Origin: Pseudomonas bubulae
GTDB lineage: Bacteria; Pseudomonadota; Gammaproteobacteria; Pseudomonadales; Pseudomonadaceae
Reading direction: 5' to 3'
DNA length: 64,000 nucleotides
Assembly: GCF_037023725.1 (NCBI RefSeq)
Contig: NZ_CP146077.1
Coordinates: 382,001 to 446,000, forward strand
Made by a program: the position numbers and the translations under genes. Of this stretch, positions 8,353 to 18,743 are shown piece after piece. Positions within the stretch are counted from its first letter, which is position 1. Each line of letters begins with the position of its first letter. The notes under the pieces are model-generated. The model had not been told where the DNA came from. It worked only from the letters and a program-made list of their open reading frames with translations, and searched no databases.

Positions 8353-9255
8353 TTAGTGATGAGTGCCCGAAGGGGATTCAACACCTGCGCCAGCGAACAA
8401 TTGATCGACATCTGCTGCATCAAACAGGTAACGCTCGTTGCAGAACTGGCAATCGATTTCGATATGACCGCCATGCTCGGTCACCAGATTGAGCGCATCG
8501 GCATGACCCAGGCTGGTCAGGGCATTGCCCGAACGCTCACGGGAGCAACTGCACTTGAATTCAATGGCCTGATTATCAAACAGGCGCACGGTTTCTTCGT
8601 GATACAAACGGTGCAGGATGGTCTCGTTATCCAGCCCCAGCAGCTCTTCTGATTTGAGCGTATCGCCCAGCATCAGCAGGCGGTCCCAGCTGTCGACGCG
8701 CTCGTCTTCATCCTTGACCACATCGGCAGGCAACTGCTGCAGGAACATGCCCCGCGCACGCTGGCCATCAGCAACCAGCCAGAAGCGGGTCGGCACTTGC
8801 TCGGACATCACGAAGTAATTGGTGAAGCAGTCAGCCAGGGTTTCGCCGTTCAGGTCCACGATGCCCTGGTAGCGCTTGCCGACCACCGGATCGATGGTAA
8901 TGGCCAGTACGCCGTTGGGCAGCAGGTCAGCCAGCGTGGCATCGGCAGCAATCTGGTCGGCGTCAAAACGGGCCAGGCCGCGTATTTCCCGGTCGCTGGT
9001 GCATTCGATCATCAGCAGCGGCACCGGGCCTTCGGAACGGGCCTGCAGGCTCAGCAAGCCATCGATTTTCTGGTTGCCCACCAGCAACGCAGCCGCAGCC
9101 ATCAGCTCGCCCAGCAATTGCTGGACCGGCTGTGGATAAGCGTGCTTGGCCAACACGTCAGCGTAGCTGTGCTCCAACGAGGCCAGTTCGCCGCGGGCGT
9201 CGCTGGTATCGAACATAAAGCGTTGTGTGGCATCGGTTTTGTGTAAGTCGGACAT
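8353..9255 (-). CDS. hslO: Redox-regulated chaperone Hsp33
   Basis: A 300-residue Hsp33 holdase that becomes active on oxidation and unfolding. The C-terminal zinc and redox switch is intact: CSC near residue 237 and CQFC near 270. The ATG at 9255 gives the usual N-terminus [16 protein letters not shown]. An in-frame GTG 27 bases upstream would add residues not seen in relatives. hslR lies 145 bases upstream on the same strand, the standard heat-shock pairing. Confidence 0.95.
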   Translation of the reverse strand: MSDLHKTDATQRFMFDTSDARGELASLEHSYADVLAKHAYPQPVQQLLGELMAAAALLVGNQKIDGLLSLQARSEGPVPLLMIECTSDREIRGLARFDADQIAADATLADLLPNGVLAITIDPVVGKRYQGIVDLNGETLADCFTNYFVMSEQVPTRFWLVADGQRARGMFLQQLPADVVKDEDERVDSWDRLLMLGDTLKSEELLGLDNETILHRLYHEETVRLFDNQAIEFKCSCSRERSGNALTSLGHADALNLVTEHGGHIEIDCQFCNERYLFDAADVDQLFAGAGVESPSGTHH

Positions 9256-9400
9256 AAGAATAGAGTTCTGAATTGGTGACAAAATGTGTAAGCGCCATTA
9301 AATATCGTGCAGGTCTGATGACCCTATATGGCGCCATACCTGAATGATTACAAGCCATGCAGCCACGGACTCGACGTACGGCTTGCGGGCCCTGGCCAGC

Positions 9401-9808
9401 TCACTCGCCCCCACTGGCGTCATGAAACTGATGCAGTTGGCGCCGCTGCTTCTTGGTCGGTTTGCCATCAGTCGTGATGCCCATGGCCCCGGATTTGCGC
9501 ATGGCAGCCGCGTTTTCGCGCTTGGCGATGCTTTGTTCGGTTTCGGCGTACAGCAATTGGGCTTCAGGGGCGCCACGGCGGACCACAGACAGCGCTTTGA
9601 CTTCGACAGTGCGCTCTTCAAGGCCAACACGAATTTGCAGTTCATCGCCCAGGCGAGGTTCTTTGCTCGGCTTGCAGCGCTCACCCCGGCAATGCACCTT
9701 GCCGCTTTCAATCGCGGCCTTGGCCAGTGCCCGGGTCTTGTAAAAACGCGCCGCCCAGAGCCACTTATCCAGGCGAACCTTGTCGTCCTCTTCCTGCTTT
9801 TGCGCCAC
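9401..9808 (-). CDS. hslR: Heat-shock protein 15, S4 RNA-binding
   Basis: A 135-residue ribosome-associated Hsp15 homologue. An S4 RNA-binding domain opens the protein (VRLDKWLWAARFYKTRALAK at 11-30), followed by a basic tail (KPTKKQRRQLHQFH). In E. coli, Hsp15 rescues stalled 50S subunits that carry peptidyl-tRNA. It lies upstream of hslO on the same strand and is probably transcribed with it. rimB-rimK diverge from its other side. Confidence 0.93.
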   Translation of the reverse strand: MAQKQEEDDKVRLDKWLWAARFYKTRALAKAAIESGKVHCRGERCKPSKEPRLGDELQIRVGLEERTVEVKALSVVRRGAPEAQLLYAETEQSIAKRENAAAMRKSGAMGITTDGKPTKKQRRQLHQFHDASGGE

Positions 9809-10043
9809 TGGAATTCCTCTTCACTTGAATAGTCAGAACTGTACTACTACTTGCAATGAACAACTGAAGCATTCGTCCCGATAGAATGCCTGCCTGCCGA
9901 GTAGCGGACACGCAGATAACTGTCGCCATTTGCTGAATATTCTGCGTGAATGCTCTTTGTACATTGCCAAATCGGCATCGCCGATTGCTTTACCTGCAGG
10001 GTTCCTCCTGCGGCCTGAATACGTTAATCGCTGGTTACTTATA

Positions 10044-10526
10044 TTGAAGACTTTTGATCACTTGACCGTTGTCGGTCTGCGCGAGTGGGTGGCGCTTCCC
10101 GATTTGGGAGTCGCCGGCCTGCGCGCGAAAATCGACACCGGTGCCAGTACTTCCAGCCTGCACGCTACCGAAATCGAGCCTTTTGTGCGCGACGGTGTCG
10201 AGTGGGTACGTTTCAATGCCCACCTGGGCACCCTGGTACAACTGCGTCACCGTCACTGTGAAGCGCCTTTGGTGGCAATTAAAACCATTAAAAGCTCCAA
10301 TGGCCACACCCAGGTTCGCTATGTGATCCGCACCGGCCTGGCGCTGGGTGATAGGGTCTGGCCGGTCGAGTTCACCCTCGCCTGCCGCAAATCGATGCGT
10401 TATCGCTTGTTGCTGGGCTCAAAAGCGTTGATCGACGGCCAATTGGTCGTCAACCCTGCACTAAAATATGTACAAGACAAGCCGGAATTCCCGGTCACTA
10501 CTACCTCTGCCACAGGTGTTGCATGA
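10044..10526 (+). CDS. rimB: RimB-type retropepsin-like protease
   Basis: About 160 residues of the RimB / ATP-dependent zinc protease family, with the aspartyl active-site motif [11 protein letters not shown] near residue 26. In P. fluorescens, RimB acts with RimK on glutamate tails added to ribosomal protein S6. I chose the TTG at 10044, which gives a family-like start ([19 protein letters not shown]). An ATG at 9930 in the same frame would add 38 residues of non-family sequence. No strong ribosome-binding site precedes the TTG. It overlaps rimK by four bases. I did not find a convincing rimA upstream. Confidence 0.85.
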   Translation: MKTFDHLTVVGLREWVALPDLGVAGLRAKIDTGASTSSLHATEIEPFVRDGVEWVRFNAHLGTLVQLRHRHCEAPLVAIKTIKSSNGHTQVRYVIRTGLALGDRVWPVEFTLACRKSMRYRLLLGSKALIDGQLVVNPALKYVQDKPEFPVTTTSATGVA

Positions 10527-11428
10527 AGATCGCTGTGCTGTCGCGTAACCCGCGTCTGTATTCCACTCGTCGTCTGGTTGAAGCCGGTACCGAACGAGGC
10601 CATGAGATGGTAGTGATCGATACCCTGCGCGCCTATATGAACATAGCCAGTCATAAGCCGCAGATTCACTATCGCGGCAAGCCGCTGGAAGGCTTTGATG
10701 CTGTGATCCCGCGCATTGGCGCGTCAGTCACGTTCTATGGCTGCGCAGTGCTGCGCCAGTTTGAAATGATGGGCGTGTTTCCGCTCAACGAATCGGTGGC
10801 AATTGCTCGCTCGCGGGACAAATTACGTTCGTTGCAGCTGTTGTCCCGGCGTGGCCTGGGTTTGCCGGTAACCGGTTTTGCCCACTCGCCGGATGATATT
10901 CCCGACCTCATCGAAATGGTCAACGGCGCCCCGCTGGTCATCAAGGTGCTGGAAGGCACCCAGGGCATCGGCGTGGTGCTGTGTGAAACCGCTACCGCCG
11001 CCGAGTCGGTGATTGAGGCCTTTATGGGCCTCAAGCAAAACATCATGGTGCAGGAATACATCAAGGAGGCCGGGGGTGCCGATATTCGCTGCTTCGTGGT
11101 CGGTGACAAGGTGATCGCGGCCATGAAACGCCAGGCCAAACCTGGAGAGTTCCGCTCCAACCTTCACCGGGGCGGCAGCGCCAGCCTGATCAAGATCACC
11201 CCCGAAGAGCGCATGACCGCCATTCGTGCGGCCAAGGTCATGGGGCTGAGTGTGGCGGGTGTCGATATCCTGCGCTCCAACCACGGCCCGCTGGTGCTGG
11301 AGGTCAACTCATCGCCAGGCCTGGAAGGCATTGAAACCACCACCGGCAAGGATGTGGCCGGGATTATCATCCAGCACCTGGAAAAAAACAGCAGCCCGCA
11401 TATGACCCGGACCAAGGGCAAAGGCTGA
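10523..11428 (+). CDS. rimK: Ribosomal protein S6 glutamate ligase
   Basis: A 301-residue ATP-grasp ligase that adds glutamate residues to the C-terminus of ribosomal protein S6. The N-terminus [18 protein letters not shown] is that of RimK. The ATP-grasp core is visible around [15 protein letters not shown] (about 142-156) and [20 protein letters not shown] (about 248-267), the latter with the metal-binding E and N. The ATG overlaps the rimB stop (ATGA). In P. fluorescens this operon links S6 modification to cyclic-di-GMP and to adaptation during colonisation. Confidence 0.96.
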   Translation: MKIAVLSRNPRLYSTRRLVEAGTERGHEMVVIDTLRAYMNIASHKPQIHYRGKPLEGFDAVIPRIGASVTFYGCAVLRQFEMMGVFPLNESVAIARSRDKLRSLQLLSRRGLGLPVTGFAHSPDDIPDLIEMVNGAPLVIKVLEGTQGIGVVLCETATAAESVIEAFMGLKQNIMVQEYIKEAGGADIRCFVVGDKVIAAMKRQAKPGEFRSNLHRGGSASLIKITPEERMTAIRAAKVMGLSVAGVDILRSNHGPLVLEVNSSPGLEGIETTTGKDVAGIIIQHLEKNSSPHMTRTKGKG

Positions 11429-11460
11429 CAGCGCATCAACCCTTGGGTGAGCAGACTTGT

Positions 11461-11488
11461 TGTGGGAGCGGGCAAGCCCGCTCCCACA
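11461..11488. repeat. Single REP palindrome
   Basis: A 28-base near-perfect palindrome, TGTGGGAGCGGG, CAAG, then CCCGCTCCCACA, between the converging ends of rimK and envZ. It may also serve as a transcription stop, as there is no other terminator here. Confidence 0.85.
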
Positions 11489-11497
11489 GGGTCAAAG

Positions 11498-12811
11498 CTA
11501 TACCGCCCCTCTTGGCAACATAAGCCCCAGCGGCAAACGTACACGGGCTTCAAGCCCTCCGCCGCTGCGGTTACGCAGCTCGACATTGCCACCATGCATG
11601 GAGGCAATCCGCTTGACGATCGCCAGCCCCAGCCCCGTACCTTTACCGCCACGGGCACGGTCACCGCGGATAAACGGGTTGAAGATATCTTCCAGCTCCG
11701 CAGGATCAATCCCTGCCCCCCGGTCCATCACACTCAGCACCACATACGGCGCGCTGACATCACCCGATACGTAAGCCGCAACCTCCACGTCTTCGCCAGC
11801 ATGGTGCAAGGCATTGCCGATCAGGTTGTTGAGCAAACGCTTCATCGATACCCGACGTAGCGCAAACGGCTGAATCGGCTGCAGACGCAGGCGCACCTGC
11901 TCTCCGTTCTGGTTATAGGGTGCCACCACTTCACGGATCAATTCACACAGATCAACCTCTTCAACCGGCTCGTCACGGCCGTCACGGATAAAGGCCAGGA
12001 ACTGGTCGAGAATCGCGTCCATGTCCTCAATATCACGCACCATGTCGTCGGTCAGGTCGTTGTGGTTGCCCATCAGCTCCAGAGACAGACGCAAGCGGGT
12101 CAGCGGGGTGCGCAGGTCATGGGACACGCCTGCAAGCATCAGTTCTCGCTCGCGGCCCGCCTGTTCGACGTCTTCAGCCATCTGATTGAAGGCGCTATAC
12201 ACCTCCGTCATTTCGCTGGGCGTGTCGCCGACAGGCAAGCGCACGCTGCGCCCCTGCCCCAACTGGCGAGCTGCATACACCAGACGCTTGAGGGGCTGAT
12301 TAAGCTGGCTGACGAAAATCCACGCCGAAGCAGTGGACAACAAGCCGATGGCTAAAAACCAACCCAGTACATTCCAGATTTTTTGCCCACGCAGAGGATG
12401 CGGATATAAAGGCACTTTCAACCAGCCATCCCCCAGGCTCGGGGCACGCACCCACAGCGCAGGGGATGTGTGCATACGCAAGCGCACCTCTGTATCGGGG
12501 CCAAGCTCGGCCTGCATCTGACGCTGATAAATCTCGCTGTAAGGCCAGTGCTGTTCACCCTCGGGTACACCTCCGCCCACGACGCGAACCAAATCAACGG
12601 CATCGATGATCTTATTGCGGTTTTCCTCATCGGCGGCCCAATAGGCACGCAGGGTCAGCGCCACGCCGTGGCTGTACTGGCGGTCAACCAGCACGTCCTC
12701 GTTCATAAGCAGATAAACCAGCGTCAGGGCCTTGGAAAACAGCACAACAATCAGGACAAGCCAGAGTGTGCGCGAGAAGAAACTTTGGGGGAACCAGACA
12801 GGGGTTTTCAT
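11498..12811 (-). CDS. envZ: Osmosensor histidine kinase EnvZ
   Basis: A 437-residue inner-membrane kinase. A first membrane segment spans about residues 14-36 and a second about 145-168, enclosing a short periplasmic part. These are followed by a HAMP region, the phosphorylation box VSHDLRTPLTRLRL with His231, and an ATPase domain with the N box (NNLIGNALHHA), DRGAGI and GKGTGLGLAI. It phosphorylates OmpR in response to osmotic conditions. ompR lies 114 bases upstream on the same strand. Confidence 0.95.
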   Translation of the reverse strand: MKTPVWFPQSFFSRTLWLVLIVVLFSKALTLVYLLMNEDVLVDRQYSHGVALTLRAYWAADEENRNKIIDAVDLVRVVGGGVPEGEQHWPYSEIYQRQMQAELGPDTEVRLRMHTSPALWVRAPSLGDGWLKVPLYPHPLRGQKIWNVLGWFLAIGLLSTASAWIFVSQLNQPLKRLVYAARQLGQGRSVRLPVGDTPSEMTEVYSAFNQMAEDVEQAGRERELMLAGVSHDLRTPLTRLRLSLELMGNHNDLTDDMVRDIEDMDAILDQFLAFIRDGRDEPVEEVDLCELIREVVAPYNQNGEQVRLRLQPIQPFALRRVSMKRLLNNLIGNALHHAGEDVEVAAYVSGDVSAPYVVLSVMDRGAGIDPAELEDIFNPFIRGDRARGGKGTGLGLAIVKRIASMHGGNVELRNRSGGGLEARVRLPLGLMLPRGAV

Positions 12812-12827
12812 AGACAGCCGCTTTTAT

Positions 12828-12917
12828 ACTTTGCAGGAGCGAGCCCCGAGGCCCGAAAAAAAGATAAATCGCGAGCCACACGGTACCAGACAGCACCAGT
12901 GCGACTCGCTCCTACAA
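12828..12917. repeat. Imperfect inverted repeat between ompR and envZ
   Basis: The region opens with GCAGGAGCGAG and closes with CTCGCTCCTAC, with a GCGAG/CTCGC-rich centre. It looks like a member of a second REP-like family (core GTAGGAGCGAG), distinct from the GTGGGAGCGGG family. It separates the two cistrons and may lower envZ expression relative to ompR. Confidence 0.55.
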
Positions 12918-12925
12918 ATGATCTG

Positions 12926-13666
12926 TCATTTGGTTGCGTTGCCATCCGGCACGAACACATAACCCACGCCCCAGACGGTCTGGATATAGCGGGGCTTGGA
13001 CGGATCCGGCTCGATCATGCGGCGCAAACGGGAAATCTGGACATCGATTGAACGCTCCAGCGCATCCCACTCACGACCACGGGCCAGGTTCATCAGCTTG
13101 TCGCGGGTCAATGGCTCGCGGGCATGCATGACCAGGGCTTTAAGTACCGCAAACTCACCCGTGGTGAGCATGTGAACTTCGTCGCCACGTTTGAGTTCGC
13201 GGGTTGCCAGGGACAACTCGTAATCACCGAATGTCACGCTTTCGTCTTCGCTACCCGGCGCACCCGGCACCGGCGGCGCCTGACGACGCAATACCGCACG
13301 CACACGGGCCATCAGCTCATCGGGGTTGAAAGGCTTGGCCAGATAATCGTCGGCACCCAGTTCCAGGCCCTTGATACGGCTAAGTTCATCACCTTTGGCT
13401 GTCAGCATGATGATCGGCACGCGATTGCCCGCTGCACGCAAACGGCGACAGGCTGACAGGCCGTCTTCGCCGGGCAGCATCAGATCCAGCACCACAAGGT
13501 GGTACATTTCGCGGGCCAGCCGACGATCCATGTCCGCTGCATTGGTCACGGAAGTGGCGCGATAACCCTTGCTGGAAAAGAAACGTACCAGCAAGTTGCT
13601 CAGCCCAGGATCATCATCAACGATAAGGATTTTTTCGCCTTCAGACGTTTGTGCAGTGCTGCTCAT
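12926..13666 (-). CDS. ompR: Response regulator OmpR
   Basis: A 246-residue OmpR/PhoB-type regulator. The receiver domain has the acidic pocket VDDD at 17-20, phospho-acceptor Asp61 in VVLDLMLPGEDG, and a conserved Lys in KPFNPDEL. The C-terminal winged helix (LTTGEFAVLKALV, then DVQISRLRRMIEPD and YIQTVWGVGYVF) binds DNA. It is the first gene of the ompR-envZ operon and is divergent from tex. Confidence 0.96.
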   Translation of the reverse strand: MSSTAQTSEGEKILIVDDDPGLSNLLVRFFSSKGYRATSVTNAADMDRRLAREMYHLVVLDLMLPGEDGLSACRRLRAAGNRVPIIMLTAKGDELSRIKGLELGADDYLAKPFNPDELMARVRAVLRRQAPPVPGAPGSEDESVTFGDYELSLATRELKRGDEVHMLTTGEFAVLKALVMHAREPLTRDKLMNLARGREWDALERSIDVQISRLRRMIEPDPSKPRYIQTVWGVGYVFVPDGNATK

Positions 13667-14025
13667 TAGGATGCTCCTGTGATCTCGGCGCGCATTATGG
13701 CTCAGCCGCTGCGATACGCATTGTGTGCATTGTTAGCAGATTTTTCTTCCTTAAACATTAGACCAGGTAATGAGACCACCGCGCGCAATCCCCTGAATCC
13801 GGGAACGCTGGTTATAATGCGCGGCCTTTTGTGTCGGGCAATCTCGAACTTTCAATGGTTGTGCCAGTATTTATTTTTTCAACATCTGGCGTAATCAGCT
13901 GACTTCACGGGTCAACAGGCTGCCCTTTTGGCCCAGGCAGCGGCCCCTTCCGGGCTGCTCAACCAGCCTCGCAAGCCTTCAAGCCCGGGCCTGCGAGCCT
14001 GCATCACATTTTGTCAGGTGGTTTT
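13667..14025. other. Divergent intergenic region ompR / tex
   Basis: About 360 bases without a gene. A good -10 box TATAAT at 13813-13818 reads rightwards with only a weak -35 upstream, which would give tex a leader of about 200 bases. The leader can fold: GGCAGCGGCC/GGGCTGC near 13935-13962 and CTCGCAAGC/GCCTGCGAG near 13969-13999. No open frame with a ribosome-binding site is seen in it. Confidence 0.45.
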
Positions 14026-16347
14026 ATGGACAGCATCAACAGCCGCATCGCCGAAGAACTCGGCGTGCGCCCGCAGCAGGTCGAAGCGGCCGTCGCTCTT
14101 CTGGATGAGGGCTCCACCGTACCCTTCATCTCGCGGTATCGTAAGGAAGTGACCGGCAGCCTGGATGACACCCAGTTGCGTCACCTCGAAGAGCGCCTGC
14201 GCTACCTGCGCGAACTCGACGAGCGGCGCGTCAGTATCCTCGCCAGCATCGAAGAACAAGGCAAGTTGACCCCCGAACTGGCCCGCGACATCAAACTCGC
14301 CGACACCAAGACCCGCCTTGAAGACTTGTACCTGCCGTACAAGCAAAAGCGCCGCACCAAGGGCCAGATCGCCCTGGAAGCCGGCCTCGGCGAGCTGGCA
14401 GACGGCCTGTTCAACGACCCGACACTCACGCCAGATGCCGAAGCTGTCCGTTTTGTCGACACCGAAAAAGGTGTGGCTGACGTCAAGGCAGCCCTTGATG
14501 GCGCCAAGTACATCCTCATGGAGCGCTTCGCCGAAGACGCCAGCCTGCTGGACAAGCTGCGCAGCTTCCTCAAACAGGAAGCCATCCTCAGCGCCCGCGT
14601 GATTGCCGGCAAGGAAGAGGAAGGCGCCAAGTTCCGCGATTACTTCGAGCACGATGAACCGCTCAAAAGCATGCCATCGCACCGCGCACTGGCGATTTTC
14701 CGCGGTCGCAACGAAGGCATTCTGAGCTCGTCGCTCAAAGTCGGTGAAGAATTGCCCGGCACGATGCACCCTGGCGAAATGATGATTGCCCAGCGCTTCG
14801 GTCTGGAAAATCAAAACCGCCCGGCTGATAAATGGTTGAGCGAAGTGGTGCGCTGGACCTGGAAGGTCAAGCTCTACACCCACCTCGAAACCGACCTGCT
14901 GGGTGAATTGCGCGACGCCGCTGAAACCGAAGCCATCAATGTATTCGCCCACAATCTGCACGACCTGCTGCTGGCCGCGCCGGCTGGCCCGCGCGCCACC
15001 CTGGGCCTGGACCCGGGCCTGCGCACCGGTTGCAAGATTGCCGTGGTCGATGCCACCGGCAAGCTGCTGGAGTACGCCACCGTGTACCCGCACGTGCCGC
15101 ACAACAAGTGGGACCAGACCATTTCGGTCATGGCCGCCCTGTGTGCCAAGCATTCGGTCGATCTGATTGCCATTGGCAACGGCACTGCCAGCCGCGAAAG
15201 CGACAAGCTGGTCATCGATCTGATGAAAAAATACCCGGCCCTGAAAGTCACCAAAGTGATGGTGTCCGAGGCCGGTGCTTCGGTGTACTCGGCATCGGAA
15301 CTGGCAGCCAAGGAATTCCCGGATCTGGACGTTTCGATCCGTGGCGCCGTATCGATCGCCCGCCGCCTGCAAGACCCGCTGGCCGAACTGGTGAAAATCG
15401 ACCCTAAATCCATCGGTGTCGGCCAGTACCAGCACGACGTGTCTCAGCTCAAGCTGGCACGCGGCCTGGACGCTGTGGTTGAAGACTGCGTGAACGCCGT
15501 GGGCGTGGACGTGAACACGGCTTCGGTAGCACTGCTCGCGCGAATTTCGGGCCTCAATGCCACACTGGCGCAAAATATCGTGGCTCACCGCGACGAAAAC
15601 GGTGCATTCAAAACCCGTGCAGCGCTGAAAAAAGTCAGCCGTCTGGGCGAAAAAACCTTCGAGCAGGCGGCAGGTTTCTTGCGCGTGATGAATGGCGACA
15701 ATCCGCTGGACAGCTCGGCGGTTCACCCCGAAGCCTACCCGCTGGTCAAACGCATCGCTACGGACACCGAGCGGGACATCCGCTCGCTGATCGGCGACGC
15801 CGGGTTCCTCAAGCGTCTTGATCCGAAGAAATTCACCGACGAGACCTTCGGCCTGCCGACGGTGACCGATATTCTCCAGGAGCTGGAGAAACCAGGCCGC
15901 GACCCGCGCCCGGAGTTCAAGACCGCCGAGTTCCAGGAAGGTGTCGAAGACCTCAAGGACCTGCAACTGGGGATGATCCTGGAAGGCGTGGTGACCAACG
16001 TGACCAACTTCGGGGCTTTCGTCGATATCGGCGTGCACCAGGACGGTCTGGTGCATATCTCGGCCTTGTCCGAGAAATTCATCAAGGACCCGCGCGAAGC
16101 CGTTAAAGCCGGTGATGTGGTCAAGGTCAAGGTCATGGAAGTCGACATCCCGCGCAAACGCGTAGGCCTGTCGATGCGCATGAGCGACACCCCGGGCGAG
16201 AAAATCGACGGTGCTCGCGGCGCACGTCCGGGCTCGGCCCCGCGCCAGCAAAGCTCGGCACCGCGCAAGGAGAGCGTTGCCGCCGCACCGACCAATAACG
16301 CCATGGCCTCGTTGTTCGCCAACGCCAAACAGTTGAAGAAACGCTGA
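14026..16347 (+). CDS. tex: Tex family transcription accessory protein
   Basis: A 773-residue Tex protein, a nucleic-acid-binding factor with an N-terminal helical part, a YqgF-like nuclease fold ([17 protein letters not shown] near residue 324), helix-hairpin-helix motifs and a C-terminal S1 domain ([17 protein letters not shown] near 656). It ends in a basic, Ser/Ala-rich tail. The ATG at 14026 follows AGGTGG by four bases; a TTG 15 bases upstream is a poorer choice. The gene overlaps the next one by a single base. Tex is linked to toxin gene expression and stress resistance in other bacteria. Confidence 0.95.
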   Translation: MDSINSRIAEELGVRPQQVEAAVALLDEGSTVPFISRYRKEVTGSLDDTQLRHLEERLRYLRELDERRVSILASIEEQGKLTPELARDIKLADTKTRLEDLYLPYKQKRRTKGQIALEAGLGELADGLFNDPTLTPDAEAVRFVDTEKGVADVKAALDGAKYILMERFAEDASLLDKLRSFLKQEAILSARVIAGKEEEGAKFRDYFEHDEPLKSMPSHRALAIFRGRNEGILSSSLKVGEELPGTMHPGEMMIAQRFGLENQNRPADKWLSEVVRWTWKVKLYTHLETDLLGELRDAAETEAINVFAHNLHDLLLAAPAGPRATLGLDPGLRTGCKIAVVDATGKLLEYATVYPHVPHNKWDQTISVMAALCAKHSVDLIAIGNGTASRESDKLVIDLMKKYPALKVTKVMVSEAGASVYSASELAAKEFPDLDVSIRGAVSIARRLQDPLAELVKIDPKSIGVGQYQHDVSQLKLARGLDAVVEDCVNAVGVDVNTASVALLARISGLNATLAQNIVAHRDENGAFKTRAALKKVSRLGEKTFEQAAGFLRVMNGDNPLDSSAVHPEAYPLVKRIATDTERDIRSLIGDAGFLKRLDPKKFTDETFGLPTVTDILQELEKPGRDPRPEFKTAEFQEGVEDLKDLQLGMILEGVVTNVTNFGAFVDIGVHQDGLVHISALSEKFIKDPREAVKAGDVVKVKVMEVDIPRKRVGLSMRMSDTPGEKIDGARGARPGSAPRQQSSAPRKESVAAAPTNNAMASLFANAKQLKKR

Positions 16348-16730
16348 TGGCCCTCCCGGACGGCCTGACCCAGAGCGCCTTCAGCCAGTTGCTCGGCTGC
16401 CGCGTGCAATCGCTGGAAGACGGTGTGGCGCATGTAGCGCTGAGCCTGGAGCCGCAATTGCGCAACCGCGCCGGCAAGTTGCACGGTGGTGTGTTGTTCA
16501 GCCTGGTGGACATCAGCATGGGCCTGGCCTGTTCCAGCACCCATGGCTTCGATCAGCAGAGCGCGACCATTGAGTGCAAAATCAACTACATCCGCGCGGT
16601 GGCTGAAGGCGAAGTGCTATGTATCGCCAAGGTCATCCACCCCGGGCGACGCACGCTGGTCGTCGAAGCGGATGTGTTGCAGGGCGACAAGCTGGTCGCA
16701 AAAGCACAAGGCACGTTCGCTGTCCTGTAG
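16347..16730 (+). CDS. PaaI-type hotdog thioesterase
   Basis: A 127-residue single hotdog-fold protein of the PaaI/YdiI type, probably hydrolysing an acyl-CoA. The central helix motif GKLHGGVLFSLVDISMGLA at about residues 44-62 holds the conserved G-x-(V/L)-F-x-(L/V)-x-D catalytic pattern. Its ATG shares one base with the tex stop, so the two are coupled. The substrate is not deducible. Confidence 0.85.
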   Translation: MALPDGLTQSAFSQLLGCRVQSLEDGVAHVALSLEPQLRNRAGKLHGGVLFSLVDISMGLACSSTHGFDQQSATIECKINYIRAVAEGEVLCIAKVIHPGRRTLVVEADVLQGDKLVAKAQGTFAVL

Positions 16731-16753
16731 CGGCCAACGGCTGATTTGAGTTA

Positions 16754-16783
16754 ATTTCGGCACTGCCAATGCAGTGCCGAAAT
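16754..16783. other. Perfect 13-base-pair hairpin
   Basis: ATTTCGGCACTGC and its exact complement surround the loop CAAT. It follows the thioesterase gene and precedes gshA. There is no T-run after it, so it is either a weak terminator or an RNA-processing or stabilising structure. Confidence 0.6.
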
Positions 16784-16928
16784 GCGCTTGGAGCGCCGCG
16801 GCGCCGAATCAGGGACGGAACTGAGCGATGCCAACAAAACCAGGCGACCACGCCAGTTTCAACTTCACCCTTGTAGACCGTCCTGACCACCCCCATATTG
16901 GGGCGACTGACGCGTGAAGGAATCCAAC

Positions 16929-18512
16929 TTGAGCCAACTTCTCAACCGCCGCCTGGCTCTGCTCAGCGAGCGCGCCAACCTCTCTCTTCTGGAGCAGTGC
17001 CTGCACGGCATCGAGCGCGAATGCCTGCGCGTCACGGCCGATGCTCGCCTGGCGCAAACCCCGCACCCGGAAGAACTGGGCTCGGCCCTGACCAACGATC
17101 AAATCACCACCGACTATTCCGAGTCGCTGCTGGAGTTCATCACCCCGGCCCTGCCTGATCCGGCGCAGACGCTGGCCAGCCTCGACAAGATCCACCGCTT
17201 TGCCTACAGCAAGCTCGGTAACGAGTTCCTGTGGAGCCCTTCGATGCCGTGCCCGTTGCCGGCCGAAGAAGACATCCCGATTGCCTACTACGGCACGTCC
17301 AATATCGGACAGCTCAAGTACGTTTACCGCAAGGGCCTGGCCCTGCGCTACGGCAAGACCATGCAGTGCATTGCCGGCATCCACTACAACTTCTCCCTGC
17401 CAGAGGCCCTGTGGCCAGTGCTGATGCAGGCAGAGGGTTTTGTCGGCACCGAGCGCGATTATCAGTCCGACGCCTATATCGCCCTGATTCGTAACTTCCG
17501 TCGCTACAGCTGGCTGCTGATGTACCTCTTCGGTGCTTCGCCTGCGCTGGATGCGGGCTTTTTGCGCGGTCGTTCGCACCAGTTGGAGCAACTGGACGCC
17601 GACACGCTCTACCTGCCCTATGCCACCAGCCTGCGCATGAGCGACCTGGGCTATCAGAGCAACGCCCAGGCAGGCCTGACGCCGTGCTACAACAACCTCG
17701 ACAGCTACACCGACAGCCTGCGCAAGGCAGTGGCCACACCTTATCCGCCGTATGTAGAAATCGGTACGCACAAGGATGGCGAGTGGGTGCAGTTGAACAC
17801 CAACATCCTGCAGATCGAAAACGAGTACTACTCCAACATTCGCCCCAAGCGCGTGACCTACACCGGCGAGCGGCCGATCCAGGCCCTGGTGTCCCGTGGC
17901 GTGCAGTACGTTGAAGTGCGCCTGCTGGATATCAACCCGTTTCTGCCGGTGGGCATCGATTTGCCTGAAGCGCGTTTTCTGGACGCCTTCCTGCTGTATT
18001 GCGCGCTGCAAGACAGCCCGCAGTTCGACAGCGCAGGCTGTGGCAGCTGCTCTTCCAACTTCCTCAGCGTAGTCAAGGAAGGTCGCCGTCCGGGCCTGCA
18101 ATTGCAGCGTGATGGCGCAGCCGTTGACATGAAGGAATGGGCTACCGAGCTGCTGGAAAAAATCGCGCCGCTGGCCGCCTTGCTCGACCAGAGCCAGGGT
18201 GGCGATAACCACAGCAAGGCAGTCGACGAACAGCTGGCGAAGATCAAGGACGTGTCGCTGACGCCGTCTGCCAAAGTGCTGGCCAGCATGGCCGAGCACA
18301 AGGAGAGCTTCGCTCAGTTCTCGATGCGCCAGAGCCTGGCCCATGCCGAGTTCTTCCGCAGTGAACCGTTGAGTGCTGAAGATCAGGCTGCGTTTGAAGA
18401 GAAAGCGCGCAAGTCACTGCTCGAGCAGGCCGAGACCGAACAAACGGAAGAAGGCGACTTCGACCTGTTTGTGGCTTCGTACCAGGCGAGTATTTTGGCG
18501 ATCAGTAACTAG
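16929..18512 (+). CDS. gshA: Glutamate-cysteine ligase
   Basis: The gene for the first enzyme of glutathione synthesis, joining glutamate and cysteine with ATP. At 527 residues it is the proteobacterial type 1 enzyme, with GIERECLRV near residue 26 and [14 protein letters not shown] near 57. The start is probably the TTG at 16929, because AAGGA lies seven bases upstream at 16917-16921. A GTG at 16914 is in frame but has no ribosome-binding site. No partner gene is adjacent. Confidence 0.95.
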   Translation: MSQLLNRRLALLSERANLSLLEQCLHGIERECLRVTADARLAQTPHPEELGSALTNDQITTDYSESLLEFITPALPDPAQTLASLDKIHRFAYSKLGNEFLWSPSMPCPLPAEEDIPIAYYGTSNIGQLKYVYRKGLALRYGKTMQCIAGIHYNFSLPEALWPVLMQAEGFVGTERDYQSDAYIALIRNFRRYSWLLMYLFGASPALDAGFLRGRSHQLEQLDADTLYLPYATSLRMSDLGYQSNAQAGLTPCYNNLDSYTDSLRKAVATPYPPYVEIGTHKDGEWVQLNTNILQIENEYYSNIRPKRVTYTGERPIQALVSRGVQYVEVRLLDINPFLPVGIDLPEARFLDAFLLYCALQDSPQFDSAGCGSCSSNFLSVVKEGRRPGLQLQRDGAAVDMKEWATELLEKIAPLAALLDQSQGGDNHSKAVDEQLAKIKDVSLTPSAKVLASMAEHKESFAQFSMRQSLAHAEFFRSEPLSAEDQAAFEEKARKSLLEQAETEQTEEGDFDLFVASYQASILAISN

Positions 18513-18524
18513 GCAGATCAAAAG

Positions 18525-18560
18525 CCCCTCACCCTAGCCCTCTCCCGGAGGGAGAGGGGA
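18525..18560. repeat. CCCTCACCC-type intergenic repeat
   Basis: CCCCTCACCCTAGCCCTCTC, then CGGAGGGAGAGGGG, forming a CCCTCTCC/GGAGAGGG hairpin. Related copies are at 37812-37918 and 57161-57206. It lies just after gshA. Confidence 0.75.
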
Positions 18561-18658
18561 CAGACCGGTGGTGTTCGTGCGAGCGCGGGCGGTCAGTTCC
18601 TACGCCCACTGAGGCAAGGGACGGCTTACGGGTTTTACAGCAAAGCGTACTGTGCACC

Positions 18659-18678
18659 GTCACTGAAAAAACAGTGAC
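18659..18678. other. Short hairpin upstream of the folded leader
   Basis: GTCACTG, a six-A loop, then CAGTGAC: a perfect seven-base-pair stem between gshA and the DUF3077-type gene. No T-run follows. Confidence 0.5.
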
Positions 18679-18743
18679 CGGGCCTGGAAACCCGGGTAAC
18701 AATATTCGCCTTAATGCCATCAATCCCTGTTTTTATGTGCTAT

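Noticed and set aside
14014..16251. A very long minus-strand open frame opposite tex
   Set aside because: It mirrors the tex codons, has a skewed composition (many H, Q, R, V) and no family signature. Similar long shadows lie opposite pckA, typA, thiI, glnA, the CYTH-domain gene and bphP.
16914..16928. GTG at 16914 as gshA start
   Set aside because: No ribosome-binding site before it, whereas AAGGA sits at a proper distance from TTG 16929.
18525..18560. The CCCTCACCC hairpin as a rho-independent terminator of gshA
   Set aside because: No T-run follows, and copies occur in unrelated places including inside a gene end, so it is better called a repeat.
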